From: JAVHYG01 sp040390025
GTDB lineage: Bacteria > Pseudomonadota > Gammaproteobacteria > Diplorickettsiales > Diplorickettsiaceae
Assembly: GCA_040390025.1 (NCBI GenBank)
Contig: JAZJZD010000020.1
Span: 1-40,194, forward strand
DNA length: 40,194 nt
Reading direction: 5' to 3'
In this document: in pieces, positions 10,420 to 18,477 of the stretch
Position numbering within the stretch: the first letter of the stretch is position 1
How the letters are laid out: each line of letters opens with the position of its first letter
Position numbers and translations under genes: made by a program
Notes under the pieces: model-generated
Told to the model about the DNA's origin: nothing
Databases searched by the model: none
What the model saw: the letters and a program-made list of their open reading frames with translations, nothing else

Positions 10420-11397
10420 TTAGTGTTTTCTTGAAATCGCAAACTCAGCAAGACTAACAAGTGCTTGCCGATAAGTTGAGTCGGGAATGGCTTGTAGATA
10501 AACTTTTGCTTTTTTAGCATGTTCTTTTGCGCAGTTATAAGTGTAATGAATGGCATTCGTTGACTTAATAATACCAATGATAGCCTCTAAATGTTTTCGA
10601 TCACCTTGAGAAATAGCTTCTCGAATTAACTGAGCTTCGGTGGTGTCAGCATGTTGTAAAGCATAAATTAAAGGAAGGGTGGTTTTACCTTCTGCCAGAT
10701 CATCGCCTTTAGCTTTTCCAATCTCTGCTGTTGTGCCTACATAATCGAGCGCATCGTCGATCAATTGAAAAGCAATACCGAGATGCAAGCCATAGTTTGA
10801 CATAGACGTAATGGCTGTTTCATTACATCCCGCTAAAATAGCCGGTAGGTGTGCCGCAATGGAAAAGAGGATGCCGGTTTTTCCGGCAATGATTTTTAAA
10901 AGTTGTGTTTCATCGAGATCAGGATTATGGCAACTGACTAGCTGTAAGATCTCTGCTTGTGAGAGTGTGGAAGTAGCATCTGCCAGTGATTTAAGGGCAC
11001 GAGGATTATTTATCTCTACCATGAGTTGAAATGCTCGTGAATAAAGGAAATCTCCGACTAAAATACTGGCCGAATTGCCCCATAAACTATTCGCCGTTTT
11101 TTTTCCACGTCGTAACTTTGAATCGTCGATAACATCGTCGTGTAATAAGGTAGCGGTATGAATAAGCTCTAAGGTGGCGGCTAAGGGTAAATGGGCCTGT
11201 CCTTGGTATCCAAAGGCAGCGGCGCTGAGAAGGACAATTAATGGGCGTAGACGCTTGCCGCCGCTATCAATAAGGTGTCTTGCTAATTGAGGGATGAGGG
11301 AGATTTCAGAATGTAGGTAGCGATCGATTAGATTATCGACTTTAGCAAAATCGGCTTTAACCAATGACTGGATAGGGGTTAAATCCATAAGATTCAT
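10420..11397 (-). CDS. ispB: Octaprenyl diphosphate synthase
   Basis: This 325-residue trans-polyprenyl diphosphate synthase condenses isopentenyl units onto an allylic diphosphate to make the ubiquinone side chain. Both aspartate-rich motifs are present: the first around D87-D91 (HDDVIDD) and the second around D214-D218 (LIDDALD). The GGKRLRP substrate-binding motif (residues 47-53) is also present. Length matches the family (E. coli IspB 323). The gene is divergent from rpsF with a shared promoter region. An alternative start at Met4 is equally possible. Two ubiquinone hydroxylase genes (ubiH, ubiI) occur later in the window. The chain length made (C40 or other) cannot be read with certainty. 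Confidence 0.93.
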   Translation of the reverse strand: MNLMDLTPIQSLVKADFAKVDNLIDRYLHSEISLIPQLARHLIDSGGKRLRPLIVLLSAAAFGYQGQAHLPLAATLELIHTATLLHDDVIDDSKLRRGKKTANSLWGNSASILVGDFLYSRAFQLMVEINNPRALKSLADATSTLSQAEILQLVSCHNPDLDETQLLKIIAGKTGILFSIAAHLPAILAGCNETAITSMSNYGLHLGIAFQLIDDALDYVGTTAEIGKAKGDDLAEGKTTLPLIYALQHADTTEAQLIREAISQGDRKHLEAIIGIIKSTNAIHYTYNCAKEHAKKAKVYLQAIPDSTYRQALVSLAEFAISRKH

Positions 11398-11417
11398 TAT
11401 ATTAAATTTAAAGCCGA

Positions 11418-11446
11418 ATGCTAGGCGCGGTAGGAAGTGCTGTCAA
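11418..11446 (-). promoter_or_regulatory. Sigma-70 promoter for ispB
   Basis: On the minus strand a perfect -35 box TTGACA (11446-11441) is followed after 17 bp by TAGCAT (11423-11418), which matches the -10 consensus at 4 of 6 positions. Transcription would start just upstream of the ispB ATG, giving a very short leader. Confidence 0.6.
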
Positions 11447-11464
11447 GCAGATACAGGTTGTTTA

Positions 11465-11493
11465 TTGCATCTTGGGGGCGTCGACCGTATAAT
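11465..11493 (+). promoter_or_regulatory. Sigma-70 promoter for the rpsF operon
   Basis: TTGCAT (11465-11470), a 17 bp spacer and a perfect TATAAT (11488-11493) form a near-consensus promoter. Start of transcription would be near 11500, giving a leader of about 70 nt before rpsF. It lies back to back with the ispB promoter. Confidence 0.8.
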
Positions 11494-11505
11494 GCGCGTT
11501 TTATA

Positions 11506-11551
11506 GGGTAATAGCCCTAGATTCTCGCCTCACCACGCAAGTTTGGGAGGC
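11506..11551 (+). promoter_or_regulatory. Structured rpsF leader, possible S6:S18 autoregulatory element
   Basis: Two hairpins lie between the promoter and the rpsF start. One is small (TAGGG/CCCTA around TAATAG). The second, at 11527-11551, has arms GCCTC/GAGGC, an inner CCA/TGG stem and an 8-nt loop. Many bacteria have an rpsF leader bound by the S6:S18 complex. Position and operon fit this, but I cannot confirm the conserved bulge, so the assignment is tentative. Confidence 0.35.
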
Positions 11552-11570
11552 TAATTAACCGAGAGATTTT

Positions 11571-11969
11571 ATGCGTCATTATGAGATTGTACTTTTAATT
11601 CATCCTGATCAAAGCGACCAAGTGCCTGCTATGTTGCAGCGGTATGCAGCTATTGTTACAAATAGCGGTGGGCAGGTTCACCGGCGAGAGGACTGGGGTC
11701 GTAGGCAGCTTTCTTATCCCATCAATAAGCTTGCGAAAGCACACTATATATTACTGAATATTGAGTGTGATAAGGCAGCGTTATCTGAACTTACTGAGAA
11801 TTTTCGTTTTAGCGATGCTGTTTTACGAGAGCTTATCATCAAGCGAGATAAAGCCATTACAGAAGCTTCTCCTCCCGCTAAGGCAAAAGAAGCACAAGGC
11901 CAGGAAAATAGACGAGAATATGCACGTGGTGTAGCCGTCGAAGCATTGGCTGGCGAACATAGAGACTAA
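11571..11969 (+). CDS. rpsF: 30S ribosomal protein S6
   Basis: A 132-residue protein beginning MRHYEIVLLIHPDQ, the typical S6 start, with the conserved EDWGRRQLSYPI core and the YILLNIE strand. S6 binds the central domain of 16S rRNA as a heterodimer with S18, encoded next. The C-terminal tail (about 30 residues, Ala/Glu/Arg-rich) is variable in this family. First gene of a run rpsF-rpsR-membrane protein-rplI-dnaB-alr in one direction, behind a strong promoter. Confidence 0.97.
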   Translation: MRHYEIVLLIHPDQSDQVPAMLQRYAAIVTNSGGQVHRREDWGRRQLSYPINKLAKAHYILLNIECDKAALSELTENFRFSDAVLRELIIKRDKAITEASPPAKAKEAQGQENRREYARGVAVEALAGEHRD

Positions 11970-12004
11970 TCAAATCTATATTTTTTAATTGTTAATGAGG
12001 TTTT

Positions 12005-12244
12005 ATGAGTAACTATACCAATAGACGTCACAAATATTGTCGCTTTTCTGCAGAAGGTATGACAGAGATAGATTATAAAGATGTTAATCTTTTAAAGAAC
12101 TATATTACGGAAACTGCTAATATAGTCCCTAGTCGTATTACGGGAACTAAGGCGCGCTATCAGCGTAAATTGACACAAGCGATTAAACGAGCTCGTTTTT
12201 TGGCCCTGCTGCCTTATTGTGATAAACACCAATATATGGTTTAA
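12005..12244 (+). CDS. rpsR: 30S ribosomal protein S18
   Basis: A 79-residue S18 protein with the core motif IDYKDVNLLKNYITE and the rRNA-binding PSRITGTKARYQRKLTQAIKRARFLALLPY region (residues about 42-70), which is nearly invariant. ATG follows TGAGG at short spacing. It sits 35 bp after rpsF and is the partner of S6 in the ribosome. Length agrees with the family (E. coli 75). Confidence 0.98.
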   Translation: MSNYTNRRHKYCRFSAEGMTEIDYKDVNLLKNYITETANIVPSRITGTKARYQRKLTQAIKRARFLALLPYCDKHQYMV

Positions 12245-12270
12245 AAACTTCCTTATTTTAAGAGGTTAAA

Positions 12271-13158
12271 ATGGCGGGGTTTCTGCATCGCTGTACAAGC
12301 TATGTTATGCGAGGCCGTCAGCAGGCTGTTATAGCAGGATTATTATTTACCATTGTGCCATTATTAGGCTGGGTAAGTAATGTCATTATTTCTTTGGTTA
12401 CTTTACGTAAAGGAGCAAAAGAAGGCGCCATTGTTTTGTTATGGATTATTTTGCCTGTTGTGGTGATAGCAGGTTTGGGCAACCCTTGGATTGCCTTGTA
12501 TAACATTGTAGGCGGGAGTTTATTCGGTTATCTGTTAGCGCTGGTTTTACGCCAAACACAATCTTGGCAAAAGGTTTTGGAAATTGGGTTATTGCTCGGA
12601 TTGTTAGCGGTATTGCTAGTCCATTTAGTAGTTCCCGATGTGAGTGCATTATGGATCAAACAGTTAGGCCATTATGCTTTACTCATAAAAGAGCAATTTA
12701 AATTTACGGTTAATACCGACCAACTGCAGTTTTTTACAAGATTTGCCACGGGGTTTCAAGTTGCCTTTCTTTGGCTAGGAGTACTTATTAATTTAGTACT
12801 TGCGCGAGGCTTGCAGTCAATGTTATATAATCCCGGACAGCTTCGGCCCGAGTTGGAAGTAATACGTTTAAGCAAATGGGCTGCACTGGCGTTATTGGTT
12901 ATTGCTGTTGCAAGTTTCCAAAAGATTGGATTAGCACAGGATGCTTTACCGGTTGTTATATTAGCCTTTCTTTTAGCGGGATTGAGTGTACTACACGCGG
13001 TTATACGCTTAAAAAATGGCTTTTTTAAAGGTTGGTTTTTAGTATTTTATAGTTTATTGATTATTTTTTTTCCTTACGTAGCCGTTTTATTAGTTGTTAT
13101 TGCTTTAGCGGATACTGTTTTGGATTTTCGTCATCGTGTATTGCGTAAAGGGCAATAA
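12271..13158 (+). CDS. Multi-spanning membrane protein, DUF2232/YybS-like
   Basis: A 295-residue, strongly hydrophobic protein with about eight predicted membrane segments, for example residues 18-45, 50-75, 80-115, 155-180, 208-225 and 230-295. There are no enzyme motifs. A membrane protein of this type sits between rpsR and rplI in Coxiella-like and other gammaproteobacteria, which supports a DUF2232 (YybS-like) assignment; the function is unknown. Start ATG follows AGAGG. The conserved place in a ribosomal/replication operon points to a housekeeping role rather than an accessory one. Confidence 0.75.
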   Translation: MAGFLHRCTSYVMRGRQQAVIAGLLFTIVPLLGWVSNVIISLVTLRKGAKEGAIVLLWIILPVVVIAGLGNPWIALYNIVGGSLFGYLLALVLRQTQSWQKVLEIGLLLGLLAVLLVHLVVPDVSALWIKQLGHYALLIKEQFKFTVNTDQLQFFTRFATGFQVAFLWLGVLINLVLARGLQSMLYNPGQLRPELEVIRLSKWAALALLVIAVASFQKIGLAQDALPVVILAFLLAGLSVLHAVIRLKNGFFKGWFLVFYSLLIIFFPYVAVLLVVIALADTVLDFRHRVLRKGQ

Positions 13159-13212
13159 AGCCTGCTTTGATCAATTCAGAGCGATTAGTAATGTGATTTT
13201 TTGAGGAACATC

Positions 13213-13665
13213 ATGGCTCAAGTTATTTTATTAGAAAAAGTATATTCTTTAGGAGATCTGGGAGAACAGGTTTCGGTAAGCAATGGTTATGCACGAAACT
13301 ATTTGATTCCTTATGGTAAGGCTGTCCCGGCTAACAAAGAGACAATTGCTCAGTTTGAAGCGAAACGTGCTGAATTAGAAAAGTTAGCGCAAGAGAAGTT
13401 AGCGGCTGCACAAGCACGAGCAGAGGCTTTATCCGCATTAGTGTTGACGATTCCAGTGAAAGCAGGAGAAGAAGGACGTTTATATGGCTCTATTGGCGTA
13501 CAAGATTTAGCACGTGTAGCTACCGAAGCGGGCTGTCCGCTTGAAAAAAGCGAAATTTGCTTACCAGAAGGTTCTCTACGTCAACTCGGAGAACATGAAG
13601 TCACCGTACAATTGCATAGTGATGTTGTAGTAACCCTAAAAGTAAATATTATTGCTGAAGCGTAA
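13213..13665 (+). CDS. rplI: 50S ribosomal protein L9
   Basis: A 150-residue L9 (E. coli 149). The N-terminal rRNA-binding domain has the signature VILLEKVYSLGDLGEQVSVSNGYARNYLIP (given in part), followed by the long Ala/Glu/Lys helix (residues about 45-75) and the C-terminal domain with GRLYGSIG. The ATG at 13213 is chosen over an upstream in-frame TTG because GAGGA lies just before it and because L9 proteins begin MxVILLE. Confidence 0.97.
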   Translation: MAQVILLEKVYSLGDLGEQVSVSNGYARNYLIPYGKAVPANKETIAQFEAKRAELEKLAQEKLAAAQARAEALSALVLTIPVKAGEEGRLYGSIGVQDLARVATEAGCPLEKSEICLPEGSLRQLGEHEVTVQLHSDVVVTLKVNIIAEA

Positions 13666-13785
13666 GTTTTCGTATGTGGCTATTCTTGCTTTGAGGCTAT
13701 TAGAAAATCGTAGCTTAGTTGTCCTGTGTTGAGCGTTCGGTTAGTAATTGATCTTATTGTTTTAGGCGTAGTTAATATTTAGGCG

Positions 13786-15159
13786 ATGCTTGCGATGCAA
13801 AAAACTGATCACCTTAAGCTGCCTCCTCATTCGCTAGAAGCCGAACAAGCGGTTATCGGTGGTTTAATGCTTGATAATCAAGCATGGGATAGGGTTGCCG
13901 AACGATTACACGAAAAGGATTTTTATCTCCTTGCGCATCGTATTTTATTTCGTACGATTGTCGACTTTGCAAATCATGCAAAGCCTTTTGACGTCGTCAC
14001 TCTTACCGATTCTCTAAAAAGTAGTAACCAATTAGCTGAAATAGGTGGTGAGCTTTATTTGTATGAGCTTGCGCGTAATACGCCAAGTGCTGCGAACATT
14101 GCGGCTTATGCAGATATCGTACGTGAGCGTTCTGTTTTACGTCAATTGATTGGTATAGCTACTGAAATTACTGAAAATGCTTTTCTGCCGGCAGGTCGGT
14201 CTATTACCGAATTAGTGGATGAAGCGGAACGAAAAGTCTTTCAAATTAGTGATCAAGGTGTACGGGGTACTGGACCACAGCGAATCGGTGATTTCCTGGC
14301 GAGAGCGGTAGATAGAATCGATCTGCTTTTTCATTCTGATCAAGTTATTACGGGTCTTTCAACGGCTTATAAAGATTTAGATGAAATGACCTCGGGATTG
14401 CAGCCTAGTGATCTGGTGATAGTCGCAGGTCGTCCTTCGATGGGAAAAACCACGTTTGCCATGAATATGGCAGAACATGCAGCAATTCAAGGCAGTAAAC
14501 CTGTTCTTATTTTTAGTATGGAAATGCCAGGACAAGCATTAGCGATGCGGATGATGTCGTCATTAGGGCGTATTGACCAACATAAAATTCGTACTGGAAA
14601 ACTGAGCGACGAAGATTGGCCACGCGTAACATCGGCGGTCAGTATGTTGTCGGAAGCGAAAATGTTTATTGATGATACGCCTGCATTGAGTCCAGGTGAG
14701 GTGCGAGCACGTGCAAGACGTGTTGCAAAAGAGCAGGGCGCTTTAGGATTAATTGTTATTGATTATCTACAATTGATGCAAGTGCCAGGTTCAAAAGAAA
14801 ATCGTACCACGGAGATATCAGAGATATCTCGTTCACTTAAAGCACTTGCTAAAGAGCTCGATGTACCTATCATTGCTTTATCGCAGTTAAATCGTAGTTT
14901 AGAGCAACGTGCTGATAAACGACCGGTGATGTCAGATTTACGCGATTCAGGCGCTATCGAGCAAGACGCAGATTTAATTATTTTTATCTATCGTGATGAA
15001 GTCTATAATGAAGGAAGCCCTGATAAAGGGAGTGCAGAAATTATTATTGCTAAACAACGTAATGGACCTACGGGTAAAGTACGTTTAACTTTCTTAGGAA
15101 AATACACACGTTTCGAAAATTTTTCACCTCAACGTTATCATGCTGAGAACTATGCATGA
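13786..15159 (+). CDS. dnaB: Replicative DNA helicase DnaB
   Basis: A 457-residue hexameric 5'-3' helicase that unwinds DNA at the replication fork. It has an N-terminal DnaB domain (about 12-115), a linker helix that would contact primase, and a RecA-like C-terminal ATPase with Walker A GRPSMGKT (215-222), Walker B LIVIDYLQLM and the SQLNRSLEQR and DLRDSGAIEQDAD motifs. No intein interrupts it. Two starts are possible (13786 and 13795), and neither has a decisive ribosome site. Its stop overlaps the alr start as ATGA, indicating coupled translation. Confidence 0.97.
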   Translation: MLAMQKTDHLKLPPHSLEAEQAVIGGLMLDNQAWDRVAERLHEKDFYLLAHRILFRTIVDFANHAKPFDVVTLTDSLKSSNQLAEIGGELYLYELARNTPSAANIAAYADIVRERSVLRQLIGIATEITENAFLPAGRSITELVDEAERKVFQISDQGVRGTGPQRIGDFLARAVDRIDLLFHSDQVITGLSTAYKDLDEMTSGLQPSDLVIVAGRPSMGKTTFAMNMAEHAAIQGSKPVLIFSMEMPGQALAMRMMSSLGRIDQHKIRTGKLSDEDWPRVTSAVSMLSEAKMFIDDTPALSPGEVRARARRVAKEQGALGLIVIDYLQLMQVPGSKENRTTEISEISRSLKALAKELDVPIIALSQLNRSLEQRADKRPVMSDLRDSGAIEQDADLIIFIYRDEVYNEGSPDKGSAEIIIAKQRNGPTGKVRLTFLGKYTRFENFSPQRYHAENYA

Positions 15160-16277
15160 GTCGTCCTGTCGCTGTAGAGCTCGATTTGAGTGCACTACGC
15201 CACAATGTCAAACGAATACGTGAAATTGCTCCTCAATCAAAAATATTGGCTATGGTTAAGGCGAATGCCTATGGTCATGGTTTAATTCCTATTGCGCATG
15301 CTTTAGCTTCTTCTTCAGTCGAAGGATTTGGTGTTTCTTGTTCTGAAGAAGCACTTGTTTTGCGTGAAGCTGGAATAAAACAAAAAATTGTATTAATGGA
15401 AGGTTTGTTCTCGAAAACAGAATTGCCACTATTAATTAATTACCAACTGGATACGGTTATACATGATCACCGACAACTCCATTTGCTTACTCAACAAGAA
15501 TTAGAAACACCTATCAACGTATGGATTAAAATAAATACCGGAATGAACCGATTAGGGTTTTCTAGTACCGATTTTCCGGAAATATGGCAACGATGCCAAT
15601 CTTGTTCTTGGATTAATGTTATTTGTGTTATGACACATTTTTCAAGTGCGGATGACTCTATTGAAGAAACAACGACATTGCAACAAATAGAAAAATTTAA
15701 TCAAGTGACAAAGGATTTGCAGGTTGAAAAAAGCTTAGCAAATTCAGCGGCAATTTTGGCTTATCCTGATTCCCATGCGGATTGGGTACGTCCTGGTTTA
15801 ATATTGTATGGTGTTTCTCCCTTTGCTATAGATTCTTCAGTTACTGAACGTAATTTCAGGCCAGTTATGAATCTAAAATCAGAGATAATTACGATTAATC
15901 AATTAAAGCAGGATGATCGCGTAGGATATAGCGGAACGTGGATCGCGCCTGATAGTATACGGGTAGGTGTCATTGCAATCGGTTATGGTGATGGTTATCC
16001 GCATCGCGCTAAAAACGGAACACCTGTCTTAGTTAATGAGCAATTAGTTGAATTGGTAGGTCAAGTTTCTATGGACATGCTGACTGTTGATTTGCGTACA
16101 CAGCCAGATGCAAAACAGGGCGATCCTGTTACCTTATGGGGTGCAGGGTTACCCATTGAACAGGTTGCCATGAGTACATCAACGTTTCGTTATGAATTGT
16201 TATGTGGTATTAATCGGGGGCAGTTAGTCCGCATGCACATTGAGGAAAAAGACGATGCAGGGAAAAAAAATGGTTAA
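15156..16277 (+). CDS. alr: Alanine racemase
   Basis: A 373-residue PLP enzyme that interconverts L- and D-alanine for peptidoglycan. The PLP lysine is K35 in AMVKANAYGHG and the second catalytic residue is Tyr258 in VGYSGTW. The INTGMNRLGF and VIAIGYGDGYP motifs are also present. The start overlaps the dnaB stop by 4 bp, an arrangement common in gammaproteobacteria, so it is probably cotranscribed with the rplI-dnaB run. Confidence 0.97.
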   Translation: MSRPVAVELDLSALRHNVKRIREIAPQSKILAMVKANAYGHGLIPIAHALASSSVEGFGVSCSEEALVLREAGIKQKIVLMEGLFSKTELPLLINYQLDTVIHDHRQLHLLTQQELETPINVWIKINTGMNRLGFSSTDFPEIWQRCQSCSWINVICVMTHFSSADDSIEETTTLQQIEKFNQVTKDLQVEKSLANSAAILAYPDSHADWVRPGLILYGVSPFAIDSSVTERNFRPVMNLKSEIITINQLKQDDRVGYSGTWIAPDSIRVGVIAIGYGDGYPHRAKNGTPVLVNEQLVELVGQVSMDMLTVDLRTQPDAKQGDPVTLWGAGLPIEQVAMSTSTFRYELLCGINRGQLVRMHIEEKDDAGKKNG

Positions 16278-16659
16278 GCATTTTCTAACGTTATTGTTTA
16301 TTGCCAGTTTAACAGCTTGTGCAAGTTTGCATGTATCTCGGCAAGACGAAACAAATCTTGTTGGGAATGATAAGAATATTTTTGTGGATTCTTCTATTGC
16401 ACGCTTTATGGGAACGGCTGATCGTGTAAAATTGCAAAACTTAGTGGCTACTGCGCAGCCAGAACAATTAATAAATTGGTATAGTAGTACAGGCGTTCGC
16501 TTTGAGTTTACGAGTAAGCGAATTTTTGTTAATGCGATGGGTGAAGGTTGTAGAGATTACCAAATAAAGATGAACCGAGGATTTTTCGAACACCGCGCTT
16601 TTAATTACACAGCGTGTCGTGGTAGCCAAGGAGTTTGGCTAGTGACTAGTTCTAGGTAA
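16270..16659 (+). CDS. Small predicted lipoprotein of unknown function
   Basis: From this ATG the protein has 129 residues and starts with a short lipoprotein signal, MVKHFLTLLFIASLTAC, whose lipobox LTAC puts the lipidated Cys at residue 17. AGGGA six bases upstream supports the start. A second ATG at 16255 (GAGGA eight bases upstream) would add five residues. The gene overlaps the end of alr by 8 bp and is probably cotranscribed. The mature part has two further Cys residues (in GEGCRDY and YTACRGS) that could pair. I recognise no family. Probably anchored in the envelope and exposed to the periplasm. Confidence 0.75.
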   Translation: MVKHFLTLLFIASLTACASLHVSRQDETNLVGNDKNIFVDSSIARFMGTADRVKLQNLVATAQPEQLINWYSSTGVRFEFTSKRIFVNAMGEGCRDYQIKMNRGFFEHRAFNYTACRGSQGVWLVTSSR

Positions 16660-16677
16660 TAAAGTATTTAACAGTTG

Positions 16678-17265
16678 TTATTTTTGAGTATAGATTTTTT
16701 TTTCAGTTACTATCGCATCTAATGGAACATCCCAATTGCGTTCCTGCCATGTTTCAGTTTCTAGTTTTTGCCATTCATAAGCTAAACCAATTAAATAAGG
16801 TTTATTTGGTCTAGTTTTATCTAACAAAAAACTAAACGTTCTGTCATAAAATCCGCCACCCATTCCTAATCGTTTGCCGCTCATTGTAAATCCAAGTAAA
16901 GGAACGAGTACTAAATCAAGATCATAGGGATTAATGGTAAATTCAGGGTCTAAAGGAGGCTCTAGAATGTTAAAGCGATTGTTTTTTAATGGCGTGTCCC
17001 TTTCATAAACACAAAAGACAAGTTTTTTGTGTTGTAAAACAGGTAAGTAACATCGCTTATGATTTTCCCAAATTTTTTCAATGATTATTTTTGCGTTAAT
17101 TTCATTATTTATTGGAATATAGGCAGCTATATTTTGACTTTGATGAAATAGAGAGTCTTGAATAAGGTGTTTTGTAACTTTTTGAGTAGCTATATCCTGT
17201 TCAGATAGAGTTAGATTTGCGCGTTGCTCGCGTAATTTTTTTCGTAGTGCTTGTCGAGAATCCAT
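16678..17265 (-). CDS. fau: 5-formyltetrahydrofolate cyclo-ligase
   Basis: A 195-residue protein of the YgfA/MTHFS family, which converts 5-formyl-THF to 5,10-methenyl-THF with ATP. The signature GMGGGFYDRTF is present, along with the N-terminal SRQALRKKLREQR helix and PLLGFTMSGKRLGMGGG. The reading frame extends upstream to 17322, but that part lies inside the 6S RNA gene, so the ATG at 17265, about 20 bp past the 6S 3' end, is the better start. The 6S RNA-fau pairing is conserved in gammaproteobacteria, where the two are cotranscribed. Confidence 0.93.
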   Translation of the reverse strand: MDSRQALRKKLREQRANLTLSEQDIATQKVTKHLIQDSLFHQSQNIAAYIPINNEINAKIIIEKIWENHKRCYLPVLQHKKLVFCVYERDTPLKNNRFNILEPPLDPEFTINPYDLDLVLVPLLGFTMSGKRLGMGGGFYDRTFSFLLDKTRPNKPYLIGLAYEWQKLETETWQERNWDVPLDAIVTEKKIYTQK

Positions 17266-17285
17266 AAAGCATCGCGACTTATAGA

Positions 17286-17459
17286 AAAAGAGTATCTGAT
17301 TCAGCGGTGTTTCCTGATCCAAGTTTCAGGTGGGATTAGGTATATTTACTTAGGCTTCTTGCGCTAATTAAAGTAAAGCAAGTGTGCGCACTGTAAATAA
17401 AGAACCCATCCCTTTACTGTTAAGTATCGATCGAAAACAACCAAGCTGAATCAGACACT
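17286..17459 (-). ncRNA. ssrS: 6S RNA
   Basis: About 174 nt, immediately upstream of fau on the same strand, the classic ssrS position. The ends pair in a long closing stem: GTGTCTGATTCAGC (17458-17445) with GCTGAATCAGATAC (17305-17292), 13 of 14 Watson-Crick with one G-U. A run of T follows the 3' arm (CTTTTTCTAT). A perfect TATAAT ends 7 bases before the proposed 5' end. The interior has inner pairing (for example GGGAT with ATCCC) flanking an A/U-rich open region, as expected for an RNA that mimics open promoter DNA and binds sigma-70 RNA polymerase. Called from structure and context, not from a covariance-model search. Confidence 0.85.
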
Positions 17460-17465
17460 TAAGCC

Positions 17466-17471
17466 ATTATA
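17466..17471 (-). promoter_or_regulatory. -10 box of 6S RNA
   Basis: A perfect TATAAT on the minus strand, positioned so that transcription would begin at about 17459, the first base of the 6S closing stem. No good -35 hexamer is seen at 16-18 bp. Confidence 0.65.
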
Positions 17472-17520
17472 ATCTATTTTATAGTAATTAGCTGCTAGGA
17501 AAATATAGGTTAGTTTTTAT

Positions 17521-17710
17521 AATGGTATATACCCATTGTACTTGGAAATGCGATTTCGCATTTCCAAGTGCTTTATTTCGCGATGGAAATTTTCCTCTTG
17601 AATAACGGTACGCAAGCTTTGCTTGGGCACTGTTATGTGATCGGGATACCGCTCGCTCTGAACTTAAAAATTCGCATCTTCAGGCACGAGCGGTATAGTA
17701 AACGCTGGAA
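17521..17710 (+). repeat. Cluster of palindromes upstream of ygfB
   Basis: Four inverted repeats follow one another: a near-palindrome AATGGTATATACCCATT (17521-17537); a perfect 13-bp hairpin with arms CTTGGAAATGCGA/TCGCATTTCCAAG and a 2-base loop (17541-17568); 16-bp arms with three mismatches (17602-17617 and 17621-17636); and perfect 10-bp arms ATACCGCTCG/CGAGCGGTAT (17646-17655 and 17687-17696). The cluster fills the gap between 6S RNA and ygfB where zapA is usually found. It looks like a dispersed palindromic or miniature mobile element, but no second full copy is in this window. Confidence 0.6.
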
Positions 17711-17858
17711 AATCGTCTTTAAAGGATATGGGTTAGGTTATGAGAGTATTCTGGAAGAAGGTAAGGGAGTAAAGTCACCCATTCAAAATAAGGAGCCTAC
17801 CTATATTAACGTAAGATACGATGGTAAAATAAGTAATACTATTTTTATAGAGCTCCCT

Positions 17859-18440
17859 ATGCAAATTCAGGCCAATACTCTTGCCTTCGATGATTTCTAT
17901 CGCTTATTAAGTCAAACAGACGTTACTACCTCTCCAGCAGAAATTCATGGTGTGTTATGTGGGTTTATTTGTGTGGGGACTAAACTCAATGGTGGCTTTT
18001 GGATCGATTCTTTATTAAAACGCTTAGGAGTAAGGCCTCCTTGCCTTATGTTAGAGTCACAAGAGACAGTTGTTGGTTTGTACGATGCAGCTTGCCGACA
18101 GTTGAGCGGTTTACAATCTTTTAGACTATTACTTCCTGACGAGAAGCATGATCTAGAAGAGCGTGCTGAGGCATTAAGTTTTTGGTGTGAAGGCTTCTTA
18201 TATGGTCTAGGATTAGGCGTTAATTCTTTCGATGAAGAAACATCTGATGTTGTACATGAAGCGCTTTATTGTATCGCTGAAATTGCCAAGCTTGATATAA
18301 GTCAATTAGAAGTGACTGAGCTGGATAAACTCGCCTATGATGAGGCGATTGAGTTTATTACTCAGGCAATTCCACTTATTTATGAAGAGTTGATGCATTA
18401 CCCTGTAGAAGGAAGTGCAGGTTCAGCTTATCTCCATTAG
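17859..18440 (+). CDS. ygfB: UPF0149 family protein YgfB
   Basis: A 193-residue protein, the usual YgfB length, with the family features AEIHGVLCGFICVG (about residues 29-42), FWCEGFLYGLGL and a C-terminal acidic end. The frame is open 97 codons further upstream, but that part is unlike YgfB and covers the palindrome cluster, so the ATG at 17859 is chosen on family length. No strong ribosome site precedes it. The order ygfB-pepP-ubiH is the conserved gammaproteobacterial one. The molecular function in this organism is not known; in Pseudomonas a homologue affects regulation of cell-wall recycling genes. Confidence 0.88.
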   Translation: MQIQANTLAFDDFYRLLSQTDVTTSPAEIHGVLCGFICVGTKLNGGFWIDSLLKRLGVRPPCLMLESQETVVGLYDAACRQLSGLQSFRLLLPDEKHDLEERAEALSFWCEGFLYGLGLGVNSFDEETSDVVHEALYCIAEIAKLDISQLEVTELDKLAYDEAIEFITQAIPLIYEELMHYPVEGSAGSAYLH

Positions 18441-18477
18441 ATTTGTAAAAAAGCCTTATTTACCATTTATGCTTACA

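Noticed and set aside
17266..17322. Longer fau start at 17322
   Set aside because: It would lie inside the 6S RNA 3' half; the ATG at 17265 gives the expected start MDSRQALRKKLREQ.
17568..17858. 97-codon in-frame extension of YgfB as part of the protein
   Set aside because: It covers a palindrome cluster, does not resemble YgfB, and the shorter form has the standard family length.
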